A DNA stretch of 64,000 bases from positions 248,001 to 312,000 of the forward strand of contig NW_027488781.1 in assembly GCF_050948215.1 (NCBI RefSeq). The letters run 5' to 3'. The position numbers were made by a program, and so were the translations under genes. Origin of the DNA: Halictus rubicundus. Its lineage: Eukaryota > Arthropoda > Insecta > Hymenoptera > Halictidae. The notes under the pieces were generated by a model. That model searched no databases, had not been told where the DNA came from, and was given only the letters and a program-made list of their open reading frames with translations. Of the stretch, positions 28,342-42,500 are shown piece by piece. How positions within the stretch are numbered: position 1 is the first letter of the stretch; each line of letters opens with the position of its first letter.

Positions 28342-31300
28342 ATCCTCTATCCTATCCTATCCTCTATCCTATCAAATCCCCTATCCTATCCTCTATCCTA
28401 TCCTATCCTCTATCCTACCATATCCTCCATCCTATCCTATCCTCTATCCTATCCAATCCTCTATCCTATCCTATCCTCTATCCTATCCTATCGTCTATCC
28501 TATCCTATCCTCTATCCTATCCTATCCAATCCCCTATCCTATGCTCTATCCTATCCTACCCTCTATGATATCGTATACTCTGTCATATCCTATCCTCTAG
28601 CCTATAATATCATCTATCCGTTCCTATTCTCTATCCTACCCTATTCTCTATCCTATCCTCTATCCTATACTCTATTCTATCCTATCCTGTATCCTATCCT
28701 ATCCTCTATCCTACCCTATCCTCTATCCTATCCTATCCTCTATCCTATCCTATCGTTTATCCTATCCTATCCTCTATCCTATCCTATCATCCATCCTATC
28801 CTATCCTCTATCCTATCAAATCCCCTATCCTATCAAATCCTCTATCCTATCCTCTATCCTATCCTATCCTCTATCCCATCCTATCCTCTATCCTATCCTC
28901 TATCCTAACCTATCCTCTATCCTATCCTCTATTCTATCCTATCCTCTATCCTATCCTATCCACTATCCTATCCTATCCTCTATCCTCTCCTATCCTCTAT
29001 CCTATCAAATCCCCTATCCTATCCTCTATCCTATCCTATCCTGTATCCTATCCTATCCTCTATCGTCTATCGTATCCAATACTCTATCCTATCCTATCCT
29101 CTATTCTATCCTCTATCCTATCCTATCCTCTATAATATCGTACACTCTATCCTATAATATCGTCTATCCGATCCTATTCTCTATCCTATCCTCTATCCTA
29201 TCCTATCATCTATCCTATCCTATCTTCTATCCTATCCTATCCTCTATCCTATCAAATCCCCTATCCTATCCTCTGTACTATCCTATCCTCTATCCTATCC
29301 TATCCTCTATCCTATTCTCTATCCTATCCTATCCTATCCTCTATCCTATCCTATCCTATCCTCTATCCTATCCTATCCTCTATCCTATCCTATCGTCTAT
29401 CCTATCCTATCCTCTATCCTATCCAATCCTCCATCCTATCCTATCCTCTATCCTGTCCTATCCTCTATCCTATCCTATCTTCTATCCTATCCTATCCTCT
29501 ATCCTATCAAATCCCCTATCCTATCCTCTATCCTATCCTATCCTCTATCCTATCCTATCTTTTATCCTATCCTATCCTCTATCCTATCCTATCGTCTATC
29601 CTATCCTATCCTCTATTATATCCTATCCTCTAACCTATCCTATCCATTATCCTATCCTCTCTTCCATCCTATCCTTTCCTCTATCCTATCCTATCTTCTA
29701 TCCTATCCGATCCACTATCCTATCCTATCTTCTATCCTATCTGATCCTCTATCCTATCAAATCCCCTATCCTATCTTCTATCCTATCCTATCCTCTATCC
29801 TATCCTATCGTCTATCCTAACCTCTATCCTATCCTTTCATCTATCCTATCCTATCCTCTATCCTATCCTATCGTCTATCCTATCCTATCCTCTATCCTAT
29901 CCTATCCTCTATCCTATCCAATCCTCTATCCTATCCTATCATCTATCCTCTGTACTATCCTATCCTCTATCCTATCCTATCCTCTATCCTATCCTATCCT
30001 CTATCCTTTCCTCTATCCTATCCTATCCTATCCTCTATCCTATCCTATCCTATCCTCTATCCTATCCTATCCTCTATCCTATCCTATCGTCTATCCTATC
30101 CTATCCTCTATCCTATCCAATCCTCCATCCTATCCTATCCTCTATCCTGTCCTATCCTCTATCCTATCCTATCTTCTATCCTATCCTATCCTCTATCCTA
30201 TCAAATCCCCTATCCTATCCTCTATCCTATCCTATCCTCTATCCTATCCTGTCATCTATCCTATCCTATCCACTATCCCATCCTATCCTCTATCCTATCC
30301 TATCGTCTATCCTATCCTCGATCCTATCCTATCCTCTATCCTATCCTGTCCTCTATCCTATCCTATCCTCTATCCTATCCTATCCTCTATCCTAGCCTAT
30401 CCTCCATCCTATCCTGTCCAATCCCCTATCGTATGCTCTATCCTATCCTACCCTCTATAATATCGTATACTCTATCATATCCTATCATCTATCCGTTCCT
30501 ATTCTCTATCCTAACCTATTCTCAATCCTATCCTCTATCCTATCCTATCCTCTATCCTATCCTATCCTGTATCCTATCCTATCCTCTATCCTATCCTATC
30601 CTCTATCCTATCCTATCCTCTATCCTATCCTACCTTCTATCCTATCCTATCCTATCTTCCATCCTATCCTATCCTCTATCCTATCAAATCCCCTATCCTA
30701 TCAAATCCTCTATCCTATCCTCTATCCTATCCTATCCTCTATCCTATCCTATCTTCTATCCTATCCTATCCTCTATCCTATCCTTTCCTCTATCCTATCC
30801 TATCCTCTATCCTATCCTATCGTCTATCCTATCCTATCCTATCCTCTATCCTATCCTATCCTCTATCCTATCCTATCTTCTATCCTATCCTATCCGCTAT
30901 CCTATGAAATCCCCTATCCTATCCTCTATCCTATCCTATCCTCCATCCTATCCTATCCTCTATCCTATCCTATCGTCTATCCTATCCTCTATCCTATCCC
31001 ATCCTCTATCCTATCCTATCCTCTAACCTATCCTATCCTCTAACCTATCCTATCGTCTATCCTATCCTCTATCCTATCCTATCCTCTATCCTATCCTATC
31101 CTCTATACTATCCTATCCTCTATCCTATCCTATCCTCTATCCTATCCTCTATCCTATCCTATCCTCTATCCTATCCTATCCCCTATCCTATCCTATCCTC
31201 TATCCTATCCTATCTTCTCTCCTATCCTATCCTCTATCCTATCCTTTCTTGTATACTATCCTATCCACTATCCTGTATCCTATCCAATCCTCTGTCCTAT

Positions 31301-31650
31301 CCTATCCTCTATCCTATCATATCCTCTATCCTATAATATCCTCTATCCTATCCTATCCTCTATCCAATCCTCTATCCTATCCTATCCTCTATCCTATCCT
31401 ATCCTCTATCCTAGCCTATCGTCTATCCTATCCTATCCAATCCCCTATCCTATGCTCTATCCTATCCTACCCTCTATGATATCGTATACTCTGTCATATA
31501 CTATCCTCTATCCTATAATTTCATCTATCCGTTCCTATTCTCTATCCTACCCTATTCTCTATCCTATCCTCTATCCTATCCTATCCTGTATCCTATCCTA
31601 TCCTCTATCCTACCCTATCCTCTATCCTATCCTATCCTCTATCCTATCCA
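28342..31650 (+). repeat. 3,309-bp higher-order repeat, unit 1
   Basis: First unit of a head-to-tail dimer. Homology to the sequence 3,309 bp downstream runs continuously from about 28342 to 31621, so almost the whole period is conserved. Anchors: the three-monomer marker at 29131/32440, the TATACTC marker near 30469/33778, the CTTGTATACTATCC marker at 31249/34558 and the CTAG versus CTAT difference near 28600/31909. Only scattered substitutions are visible. Confidence 0.85.
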
Positions 31651-34600
31651 ATCCTCTATCCTATCCTATCCTCTATCCTATCAAATCCCCTATCCTATCC
31701 TCTATCCTATCCTATCCTCTATCCTACCATATCCTCCATCCTATCCTATCCTCTATCCTATCCAATCCTCTATCCTATCCTATCCTCTATCCTATCCTAT
31801 CGTCTATCCTATCCTATCCTCTATCCTATCCTATCCAATCCCCTATCCTATGCTCTATCCTATCCTACCCTCTATGATATCGTATACTCTGTCATATCCT
31901 ATCCTCTATCCTATAATATCATCTATCCGTTCCTATTCTCTATCCTACCCTATTCTCTATCCTATCCTCTATCCTATACTCTATTCTATCCTATCCTGTA
32001 TCCTATCCTATCCTCTATCCTACCCTATCCTCTATCCTATCCTATCCTCTATCCTATCCTATCGTTTATCCTATCCTATCCTCTATCCTATCCTATCTTC
32101 CATCCTATCCTATCCTCTATCCTATCAAATCCCCTATCCTATCAAATCCTCTATCCTATCCTCTATCCTATCCTATCCTCTTTCCCATCCTATCCTCTAT
32201 CCTATCCTCTATCCTAACCTATCCTCTATCCTATCCTCTATTCTATCCTATCCTCTATCCTATCCTATCCACTATCCTATCCTATCCTCTATCCTCTCCT
32301 ATCCTCTATCCTATCAAATCCCCTATCCTATCCTCTATCCTATCCTATCCTGTATCCTATCCTATCCTCTATCGTCTATCGTATCCAATACTCTATCCTA
32401 TCCTATCCTCTATTCTATCCTCTATCCTATCCTATCCTCTATAATATCGTACACTCTATCCTATAATATCGTCTATCCGATCCTATTCTCTATCCTATCC
32501 TCTATCCTATCCTATCATCTATCCTATCCTATCTTCTATCCTATCCTATCCTCTATCCTATCAAATCCCCTATCCTATCCTCTGTACTATCCTATCCTCT
32601 ATCCTATCCTATCCTCTATCCTATTCTCTATCCTATCCTATCCTATCCTCTATCCTATCCTATCCTATCCTCTATCCTATCCTATCCTCTATCCTATCCT
32701 ATCGTCTATCCTATCCTATCCTCTATCCTATCCAATCCTCCATCCTATCCTATCCTCTATCCTGTCCTATCCTCTATCCTATCCTATCTTCTATCCTATC
32801 CTATCCTCTATCCTATCAAATCCCCTATCCTATCCTCTATCCTATCCTATCCTCTATCCTATCCTATCTTTTATCCTATCCTATCCTCTATCCTATCCTA
32901 TCGTCTATCCTATCCTATCCTCTATTATATCCTATCCTCTAACCTATCCTATCCATTATCCTATCCTCTCTTCCATCCTATCCTTTCCTCTATCCTATCC
33001 TATCTTCTATCCTATCCGATCCACTATCCTATCCTATCTTCTATCCTATCTGATCCTCTATCCTATCAAATCCCCTATCCTATCTTCTATCCTATCCTAT
33101 CCTCTATCCTATCCTATCGTCTATCCTAACCTCTATCCTATCCTTTCATCTATCCTATCCTATCCTCTATCCTATCCTATCGTCTATCCTATCCTATCCT
33201 CTATCCTATCCTATCCTCTATCCTATCCAATCCTCTATCCTATCCTATCATCTATCCTCTGTACTATCCTATCCTCTATCCTATCCTATCCTCTATCCTA
33301 TCCTATCCTCTATCCTATCCTCTATCCTATCCTATCCTATCCTCTATCCTATCCTATCCTATCCTCTATCCTATCCTATCCTCTATCCTATCCTATCGTC
33401 TATCCTATCCTATCCTCTATCCTAGCCAATCCTCCATCCTATCCTATCCTCTATCCTGTCCTATCCTCTATCCTATCCTATCTTCTATCCTATCCTATCC
33501 TCTATCCTATCAAATCCCCTATCCTATCCTCTATCCTATCCTATCCTCTATCCTATCCTGTCATCTATCCTATCCTATCCACTATCCCATCCTATCCTCT
33601 ATCCTATCCTATCGTCTATCCTATCCTCGATCCTATCCTATCCTCTATCCTATCCTGTCCTCTATCCTATCCTATCCTCTATCCTATCCTATCCTCTATC
33701 CTAGCCTATCCTCCATCCTATCCTGTCCAATCCCCTATCCTATGCTCTATCCTATCCTACCCTCTATAATATCGTATACTCTATCATATCCTATCATCTA
33801 TCCGTTCCTATTCTCTATCCTAACCTATTCTCAATCCTATCCTCTATCCTATCCTATCCTCTATCCTATCCTATCCTGTATCCTATCCTATCCTCTATCC
33901 TATCCTATCCTCTATCCTATCCTATCCTCTATCCTATCCTACCTTCTATCCTATCCTATCCTATCTTCCATCCTATCCTATCCTCTATCCTATCAAATCC
34001 CCTATCCTATCAAATCCTCTATCCTATCCTCTATCCTATCCTATCCTCTATCCTATCCTATCTTCTATCCTATCCTATCCTCTATCCTATCCTTTCCTCT
34101 ATCCTATCCTATCCTCTATCCTATCCTATCGTCTATCCTATCCTATCCTATCCTCTATCCTATCCTATCCTCTATCCTATCCTATCTTCTATCCTATCCT
34201 ATCCGCTATCCTATGAAATCCCCTATCCTATCCTCTATCCTATCCTATCCTCCATCCTATCCTATCCTCTATCCTATCCTATCGTCTATCCTATCCTCTA
34301 TCCTATCCTATCCTCTATCCTATCCTATCCTCTAACCTATCCTATCGTCTATCCTATCCTCTATCCTATCCTATCCTCTATCCTATCCTATCCTCTATCC
34401 TATCCTATCCTCTATACTATCCTATCCTCTATCCTATCCTATCCTCTATCCTATCCTCTATCCTATCCTATCCTCTATCCTATCCTATCCCCTATCCTAT
34501 CCTATCCTCTATCCTATCCTATCTTCTCTCCTATCCTATCCTCTATCCTATCCTTTCTTGTATACTATCCTATCCACTATCCTGTATCCTATCCAATCCT

Positions 34601-34930
34601 CTGTCCTATCCTATCCTCTATCCTATCATATCCTCTATCCTATAATAGACTCTATCCTATCCTATCCTCTATCCAATCCTCTATCCTATCCTATCCTCTA
34701 TCCTATCCTATCCTCTATCCTAGCCTATCGTCTATCCTATCCTATCCAATCCCCTATCCTATGCTCTATCCTATCCTACCCTCTATGATATCGTATACTC
34801 TGTGATATCCTATCCTCTATCCTATAATTTCATCTATCCGTTCCTATTCTCTATCCTACCCTATTCTCTATCCTATCCTCTATCCTATCCTATCCTGTAT
34901 CCTATCCTATCCTCTATCCTACCCTATCCT
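31651..34930 (+). repeat. 3,309-bp higher-order repeat, unit 2
   Basis: Second unit, immediately adjacent to the first. Alignment at an offset of exactly 3,309 bp persists until about 34930, where ACCCTATCC is repeated and the copies part. A visible difference is AATAGACTC at about 34646 against AATATCCTC in unit 1. Private monomer gains and losses inside the units cancel, so the offset returns to 3,309. Confidence 0.85.
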
Positions 34931-37900
34931 ACCCTATCCTCTATCCTATCCTATCCTCTATCCTATCCAATCCTCTATCCTATCCTATCCTCTATCCTAT
35001 CCTATCGTCTATCCTATCCTATCCTCTATCCTATCCTATACTCTATCCTATCCTATCTTCTATCCTATCCTATCCTCTATCCTATCCGATCTTCCATCCT
35101 ATCCTATCCTCTATCCTATCAAATCCCCTATCCTATCAAATCCTCTATCCTATCCTCTATCCTATCCTATCCTCTATCCTATCCTATCTTCTATCCTATC
35201 CTATCCTCTATCCTATCCTTTCCTCTATCCTATCCTATCCTCTATCCTATCCTATCGTCTATTCTATCCTATCCTCTATCCTATCCTATCCTATCCTCTA
35301 TCCTATCCTATCCTATCCTCTATCCTATCCTATCTTCTATCCTATCCTATCCTCTATCCTATCCTATCCTCCGTCCTATCCTATCTTCTATCCTATCCTA
35401 TCCTCTATCCTATCCTTTCCTCTATCCTATCAAATCCCCTATCCTATCTTCTATCCTATCCTATCCTCTATCCTATCCTATCCTCTATCCTATCCTATCG
35501 TCTATCCTATCCTCTATCCTATCCTATCCTCTATCCTATCCTATCCTGTAACCTATCCTATCGTCTATCCTATCCTCTATCCTATCCTATCCTCTATCCT
35601 ATCCTATCCTCTATCCTATCCTATATTCTATCCTATCCTATCCTCTATCCTATCCTTTCCTGTATCCTATCCTATCCACTATCCTGTATCCTATCCAATC
35701 CTCTATCCTATCAAATCCCCTATCCTATCAAATCCTCTATCCTATCCTCTATCCTATCCTATCCTCTATCCTATCCTATCTTCTATCCTATCCTATCCTC
35801 TATCCTATCCTTTCCTCTATCCTATCCTATCCTCTATCCTATCCTATCGTCTATTCTATCCTATCCTCTATCCTATCCTATCCTATCCTCTATCCTATCC
35901 TATCCTATCCTCTATCCTATCCTATCTTCTATCCTATCCTATCCTCTATCCTATCCTATCCTCCGTCCTATCCTATCTTCTGTCCTATCCTATCCTCTAT
36001 CCTATCCTATCCTCTATCCTATCCTATCCTCTATCCTATCCTCTATTCTATCCTATCCTCTATCCTATCCTATCCACTATCCTATCCTATCCTCTATCCT
36101 ATCCTATCCTCTATCCTATCAAATCCCCTATCCTATCCTCTATCCTATCCTATCCTGTATCCTATCCTATCCTCTATCCTCTATCGTATCCAATCCTCTA
36201 TCCTATCCTATCCTCTATCCTATCCTCTATCCTATCCTATCCTCTATAATATCGTACACTCTATCCTATAATATCGTCTATCCGATCCTATTCTCTATCC
36301 TATCCTCTATCCTATCCTCTATCCTATCCTATCCTCTATCCTATCAAATCCCCTATCCTATCCTCTATCCTATCCTATCCTCTATCCTACCCTATCCTCC
36401 ATCCTATCCTATCCTCTATCCTATCCAATCCTCTATCCTATCCTATCCTCTATCCTATCCTATCGTCTATCCTATCCTATCCTCTATCCTATCCTATCCA
36501 ATCCCCTATCCTATGCTCTATCCTATCCTACCCTCTATGATATCGTATACTCTGTCATATCCTATCCTCTATGCTATAATATCATCTATCCGTTCCTATT
36601 CTCTATCCTACCCTATTCTCTATCCTATCCTCTATCCTATACTCTATTCTATCCTATCCTGTATCCTATCCTATCCTCTATCCTACCCTATCCTCTATCC
36701 TATCCTATCCTCTATCCTATCCTATCGTCTATCCTATCCTATCCTCTATCCTATCCTATCTTCCATCCTATCCTATCCTCTATCCTATCAAATCCCCTAT
36801 CCTATCAAATCCTCTATCCTATCCTCTATCCTATCCTATCCTCTATCCCATCCTATCCTCTATCCTATCCTCTATCCTAACCTATCCTCTATCCTATCCT
36901 ATCTTCTATCCTATCCGATCCTCTATCCTATCAAATCCCCTATCCTATCCTCTATCCTATCCTATCCTCTATCCTATCCTATCCTCTATCCTATCCTATC
37001 CTCTATCCTATCCTATCCTCTATCCTATCCTATCCTCTATCCTATCCTATCATCTATCCTCAATCCTATCCTTTTCTGTATCCTATCCATTCCTCTATCC
37101 TATCCTGTCCTCTATCCTATCCTATCCTCTATCCCATCCTATCCTCTATCCTATCCTCTATCCTATCCTATCCTCTATCCTATCCTATCTTCTATCCTAT
37201 CCGATCCTCTATCCTATCAAATCCCCTATCCTATCTTCTATCCTATCCTATCCTCTATCCTATCCTATCCTCTATCCTATCCTATCGTCTAACCTATCCT
37301 CTATCCTATCCTATCCTCTATCCTATCCTATCCTCTATCCTATCCTATCCTCTAACCTATCCTATCGTCTATCCTATCCTCTATCCTATCCTATCCTCTA
37401 TCCTATCCTATCCTCTATCCTATCCTATCCTCTATACTATCCTATCCTCTATCCTATCCTATCCTCTATCCTATCCTATCCTCTATCCTATCCTATCCTC
37501 TATCCTATCCTATCCTCTATCCTATCCTATCCTCTATCCTATCCTATCCTCTGTCCTATCCTATCCTCTATCCTATCATATCCTCTATCCTATAATATCC
37601 TCTATCCTATCCTCTATCCTATCCTATCCTGTATCCTATCCTATCCTCTATCCTATCCTTTCCTGTATCCTATCCTATCCACTATCCTGTATCCTATCCA
37701 ATCCTCTGTCCTATCCTATCCTCTATCCTATCATATCCTCTATCCTATAATATCCTCTATCCTATCCTCTATCCTATCCTATCCTGTATCCTATCCTATC
37801 CTCTATCCTCTATCGTATCCAATCCTCTATCCTATCCTATCCTCTATCCTATCCTCTATCCTATCCTATCCTCTATAATATCGTACACTCTATCCTATAA

Positions 37901-39500
37901 TATCGTCTATCCGATCCTATTCTCTATCCTATCCTCTATCCTATCCTCTATCCTATCCTATCCTCTATCCTATCAAATCCCCTATCCTATCCTCTATCCT
38001 ATCCTATCCTGTATCCTATCCAATTTTCTATCCTATCATATCATCTATCCTCAATCCTATCCTTTCCTGTATCCTATCCAAACATCTATCCTATCCTATC
38101 CTCTATCCTATCCTGTCCTCTATTCTATCCTATCCTCTATCCTATCCTCTATCCTAGCCTATCGTCTATCCTATCCTATCCAATCCCCTATCCTATGCTC
38201 TATCCTATCCTACAATCTATGATATCGTATACTCTGTCATATCCTATCCTCTATCCTATAATATCATCTATCCGTTCCTATTCTCTATCCTACCCTATTC
38301 TCTCTCCTATCCTCTATCCTATCCTCTATCCTATCCTTTCCTGTATCCTATCCTATCCTCTATCCAACCCTATCCTCTATCCTATCCTATCCTCTATCCT
38401 ATCCAATCCTCTATCCTATCCTGTCCTCTATCCTATCCTATCGTCTATCCTATCCTATCCTCTATCCTATCCTATCCAATCCCCTATCCTATGCTCTATC
38501 CTATCCTACCCTCTATGATATCGTATACTCTGTCATATCCTATCCTCTATCCTATAATATCATCTATCCGTTCCTATTCTCTATCCTACCCTATTCTCTA
38601 TCCTATCCTCTATCCTATACTCTATTCTATCCTATCCTGTATCCTATCCTATCCTCTATCCTACCCTATCCTCTATCCTATCCTATCCTCTATCCTATCC
38701 TATCGTCTATCCTATCCTATCCTCTATCCTATCCTCTATCCTATCCTATCTTCCATCCTATCCTATCCTCTATCCTATCAAATCCCCTATCCTATCAAAT
38801 CCTCTATCCTATCCTCTATCCTATCCTATCCTCTATCCCATCCTATCCTCTATCCTATCCTCTATCCTATCCTATCCTCTATCCTATCCTATCTTCTATC
38901 CTATCCGATCCTCTATCCTATCAAATCCCCTATCCTATCCTCTATCCTATCCTATCCTCCATCCTATCCTATCCTCTATCCTATCCTATCCTCTATCCTA
39001 CCCTATCCTCTATCCTATCCTATCCTCTATACTATCCAATCCTCTATCCTATCCTATCCTCAAACCTATCCTATCCTCTATCCTATCCTATCGTCTATCC
39101 TATCCTATCCTATCCTCTATCCTATCAATTCCCCTATCCTATCAAATCCTCTATCCTATCCTATCGACTATCCTATCCTATCCTATCCTATCCTCTATCC
39201 TATCCTATCTTCTATCCCATCCTATCCTCTATCCTATCCTATCCTCTATATTATCCTATCTTCTATCCTATCCTATCCTCTATCCTATCAAATCCCCTAT
39301 CCTATCCTCTATCCTATCGTATCGTCTATGCTATCCTCTATCCAATCCTATCCTCTATCCTATCCTATCCTCTATCCTATCAAATCCTCTATCCTATCCT
39401 CTCCTCTATCCTATCCAATCCTCTATCCTATCCTATCCTCTATCCTATCCTATCCTCTATCCTATCCTATCGTCAATCCTGTCCTATCCTCTATCGTATC

Positions 39501-42500
39501 CTATCCTCTATCCTATCCTATCTTCTATCCTATCCTATCCTCCTCCCTATGAAATCCCATATCCTATCCTCTGTCCTATCCTATCCTCTATCCTATCCTA
39601 TCCTCTATCCTATCCTATCCTCTATCCTATCCTATCCTCTATCCCATCCTATCGTCTATCCTATCCTCTATCCTATCCTATCCCCTATCCAATCCTATCC
39701 TCAATCCTATCCTTTCCTGTATCCTGTCCTATCCTGTATCCTCTATCCTATCGTATCCTCTACCCTATCATATCCTCTATCCTATCCTATCCTCTATCCT
39801 ATCCTATCCTCTATCCTATCCTATCCTCTATCCAATCCTATCCTCAATCCTATCCTTTCCTGTATCCTATCCTATCCTCTATCCTCTATCCTATCCAATC
39901 CTCTGTCCTATCCTATCCTCTATCCTATCCTATCGTGTATCCTATCCTATCGTGTATCCTATCCTCTATCCTATCCTATCCTCTATCCCATCAAATCCCC
40001 TATCCTATCCTCTGTCCTATCCTATCCTCTATCCTATCCTATCCTCTATCCTATCCTATCCTCTTTTCCTATCCTATCCTCTATCCTATCCTATCCTCTA
40101 TCCTATCCTATCTTCTATCCTATGATATCCTCCACCCTATGAAATCCCATATCCTATCCTCTGTCCTGTCCTATCCTCTATCCTATCCTATCCTCTATCC
40201 TATCCTATCCTCTATCCTATCCTATCCTCTATCCTATCCTATCCTCTATCCTATCCTATCCTCTATCCTATCCTATCCTCTATCCTATCTTCTATTCTAT
40301 CCTATCCTCTATCCTATCCTATCCACTATCCTATCCTATCCTCTATCCTATCCTATCCTCTATCCTATCAAATCCCCTATCCTATCCTCTATCCTATCCT
40401 ATCTTCTATCCTATCCTATCCTCCTCCCTATGAAATCCCATATCCTATCATCTGTCCTATCCTATCCTCTATCCTATCCTATCCTCTATCCTATCCTATC
40501 CTCTATCCTATCCTATCCTCTATCCCATCCTATCGTCTATCCTATCCTCTATCCTATCCTATCCCCTATCCAATCCTATCCTCAATCCTATCCTTTCCTG
40601 TATCCTGTCCTATCCTGTATCCTCTATCCTATCGTATCCTCTACCCTATCATATCCTCTATCCTATCCTATCCTCTATCCTATCCTATCCTCTATCCTAT
40701 CCTATCCTCTATCCTTTCCTATCCTCTATCCTATCCTCTATCCTATCCTATCCTCTATCCTATCCTATCCTCTATCCTATCTTCTATTCTATCCTATCCT
40801 CTATCCTATCCTATCCACTATCCTATCCTATCCTCTATCCTATCCTATCCTCTATCCTATCAAATCCCCTATCCTATCCTCTATCCTATCCTATCCTGTA
40901 TCCTATCCTATCCTCTATCGTCTATCGTATCCAATCCTCTATCCTATCAAATCCCCTATCCTATCAAATCCTCTATCCTATCCTCTATCCTATCCTATCT
41001 TCTATCCTATCCTATCCTCTTTCCTATCAAATTCCCTATCCTATCCTCTATCCTATCCTATCCTATCCTATCCTCTATCCTATCCTATCTTCTATCCCAT
41101 CCTATCCTCTATCCTATCCTTTCCTCTATCCTATCCTATCCTCTATCCTATCCTATCGACTATCCTAGCCTATCCTCTATCCTATCCAATCCAATCCCCT
41201 ATCCTATCCTCTATCCAATCCTATCCTCAATCCTATCCTTTCCTGTATCCTATCCTATCCTATCCTCTATCCTCTATCATATCCAATCCTCTGTACTATC
41301 CTATCCTCTATCCTATCCTATCGTGTATCCTATCCTCTATCCTATCAAATCCCCTATCCTATCCTCTGTCCTATCCTATCCTCTATCCTATCCTATCCTC
41401 TATCCTATTCTATCCTCTGTCCTATCCTATCCTCTATCCTATCCTATCGTGTATCCTATCCTATCGTGTATCCTAGCCTCTATCCTATCCTATCCTCTAT
41501 CCCATCAAATCCCCTATCCTATCCTCTGTCCTATCCTATCCTCTATCCTATCCTATCCTCTATCCTATCCTATCCTCTATCCTATCCTATCCTCTATCCT
41601 ATCCTATCCTCTATCCTATCCTATCCTCTATCCTATCCTATCTTCTATCCTATCCTATCCTCCTCCCTATGAAATCCCATATCCTATCCTCTGTCCTATC
41701 CTATCCTCTATCCTATCCTATCCTCTATCCTATCCTATCCTCTATCCTATCCTATCCTCTATCCTATCCTGTCGTCTATCCTATCCTCTATCCTATCCTA
41801 TCCCCTATCCAATCCTATCCTCAATCCTATCCTTTCCTGTATCCTGTCCTATCCTGTATCCTCTATCCTATCGTATCCTCTACCCTATCATATCCTCTAT
41901 CCTATCCTATCCTCTATCCTATCCTATCCTCTATCCTCTCCTATCCTCTATCCTTTCCCATCCTCTATCCTATCATCTATCCTAGCCTATCCTCTATCCT
42001 ATCCTATCCAATCCCCTATCCTATCCTCTATCCAATCCTATCCTCAATCCTATCCTTTCCTGTATCCTATCCTATCCTCTATCCTCTATCCTATCCAATC
42101 CTCTGTCCTATCCTATCCTCTATCCTATCCTATCGTGTATCCTATCCTATCGTGTATCCTATCCTCTATCCTATCCTATCCTCTATCCCATCAAATCCCC
42201 TATCCTATCCTCTGTCCTATCCTATCCTCTATCCTATCCTATCCTCTATCCTATCCTATCCTCTATCCTATCCTATCCTCTATCCTATCCTATCCTCTAT
42301 CCTATCCTATCCTCTATCCTATCCTATCTTCTATCCTATCCTATCCTCCACCCTATGAAATCCCATATCCTATCCTCTGTCCTATCCTATCCTCTATCCT
42401 ATCCTATCCTCTATCCTATCCTATCCTGTATCCTATCTTCTATTCTATCCTATCCTCTATCCTATCCTATCCTGTATCCCATCCTATCCTCTATCGTCTA

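Larger units (their letters stand above)
25001..39500 (+). repeat. 17-bp satellite section organised in kilobase higher-order repeats
   Basis: Satellite of the same monomer, arranged in large duplicated units. Offsets of 4,070 bp (25446-27612 to 29516-31682) and 3,309 bp (28342-31621 to 31651-34930) are supported by several unusual monomers each. Paralogous blocks differ by scattered substitutions and by whole-monomer gains or losses; one 17-bp gain near 31030 is offset by a 17-bp loss about 50 bp further on. No gene, RNA gene or inserted complex sequence is visible. The right boundary, where the ATGAAATCCCATATCC marker becomes frequent, is approximate. Confidence 0.93.
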
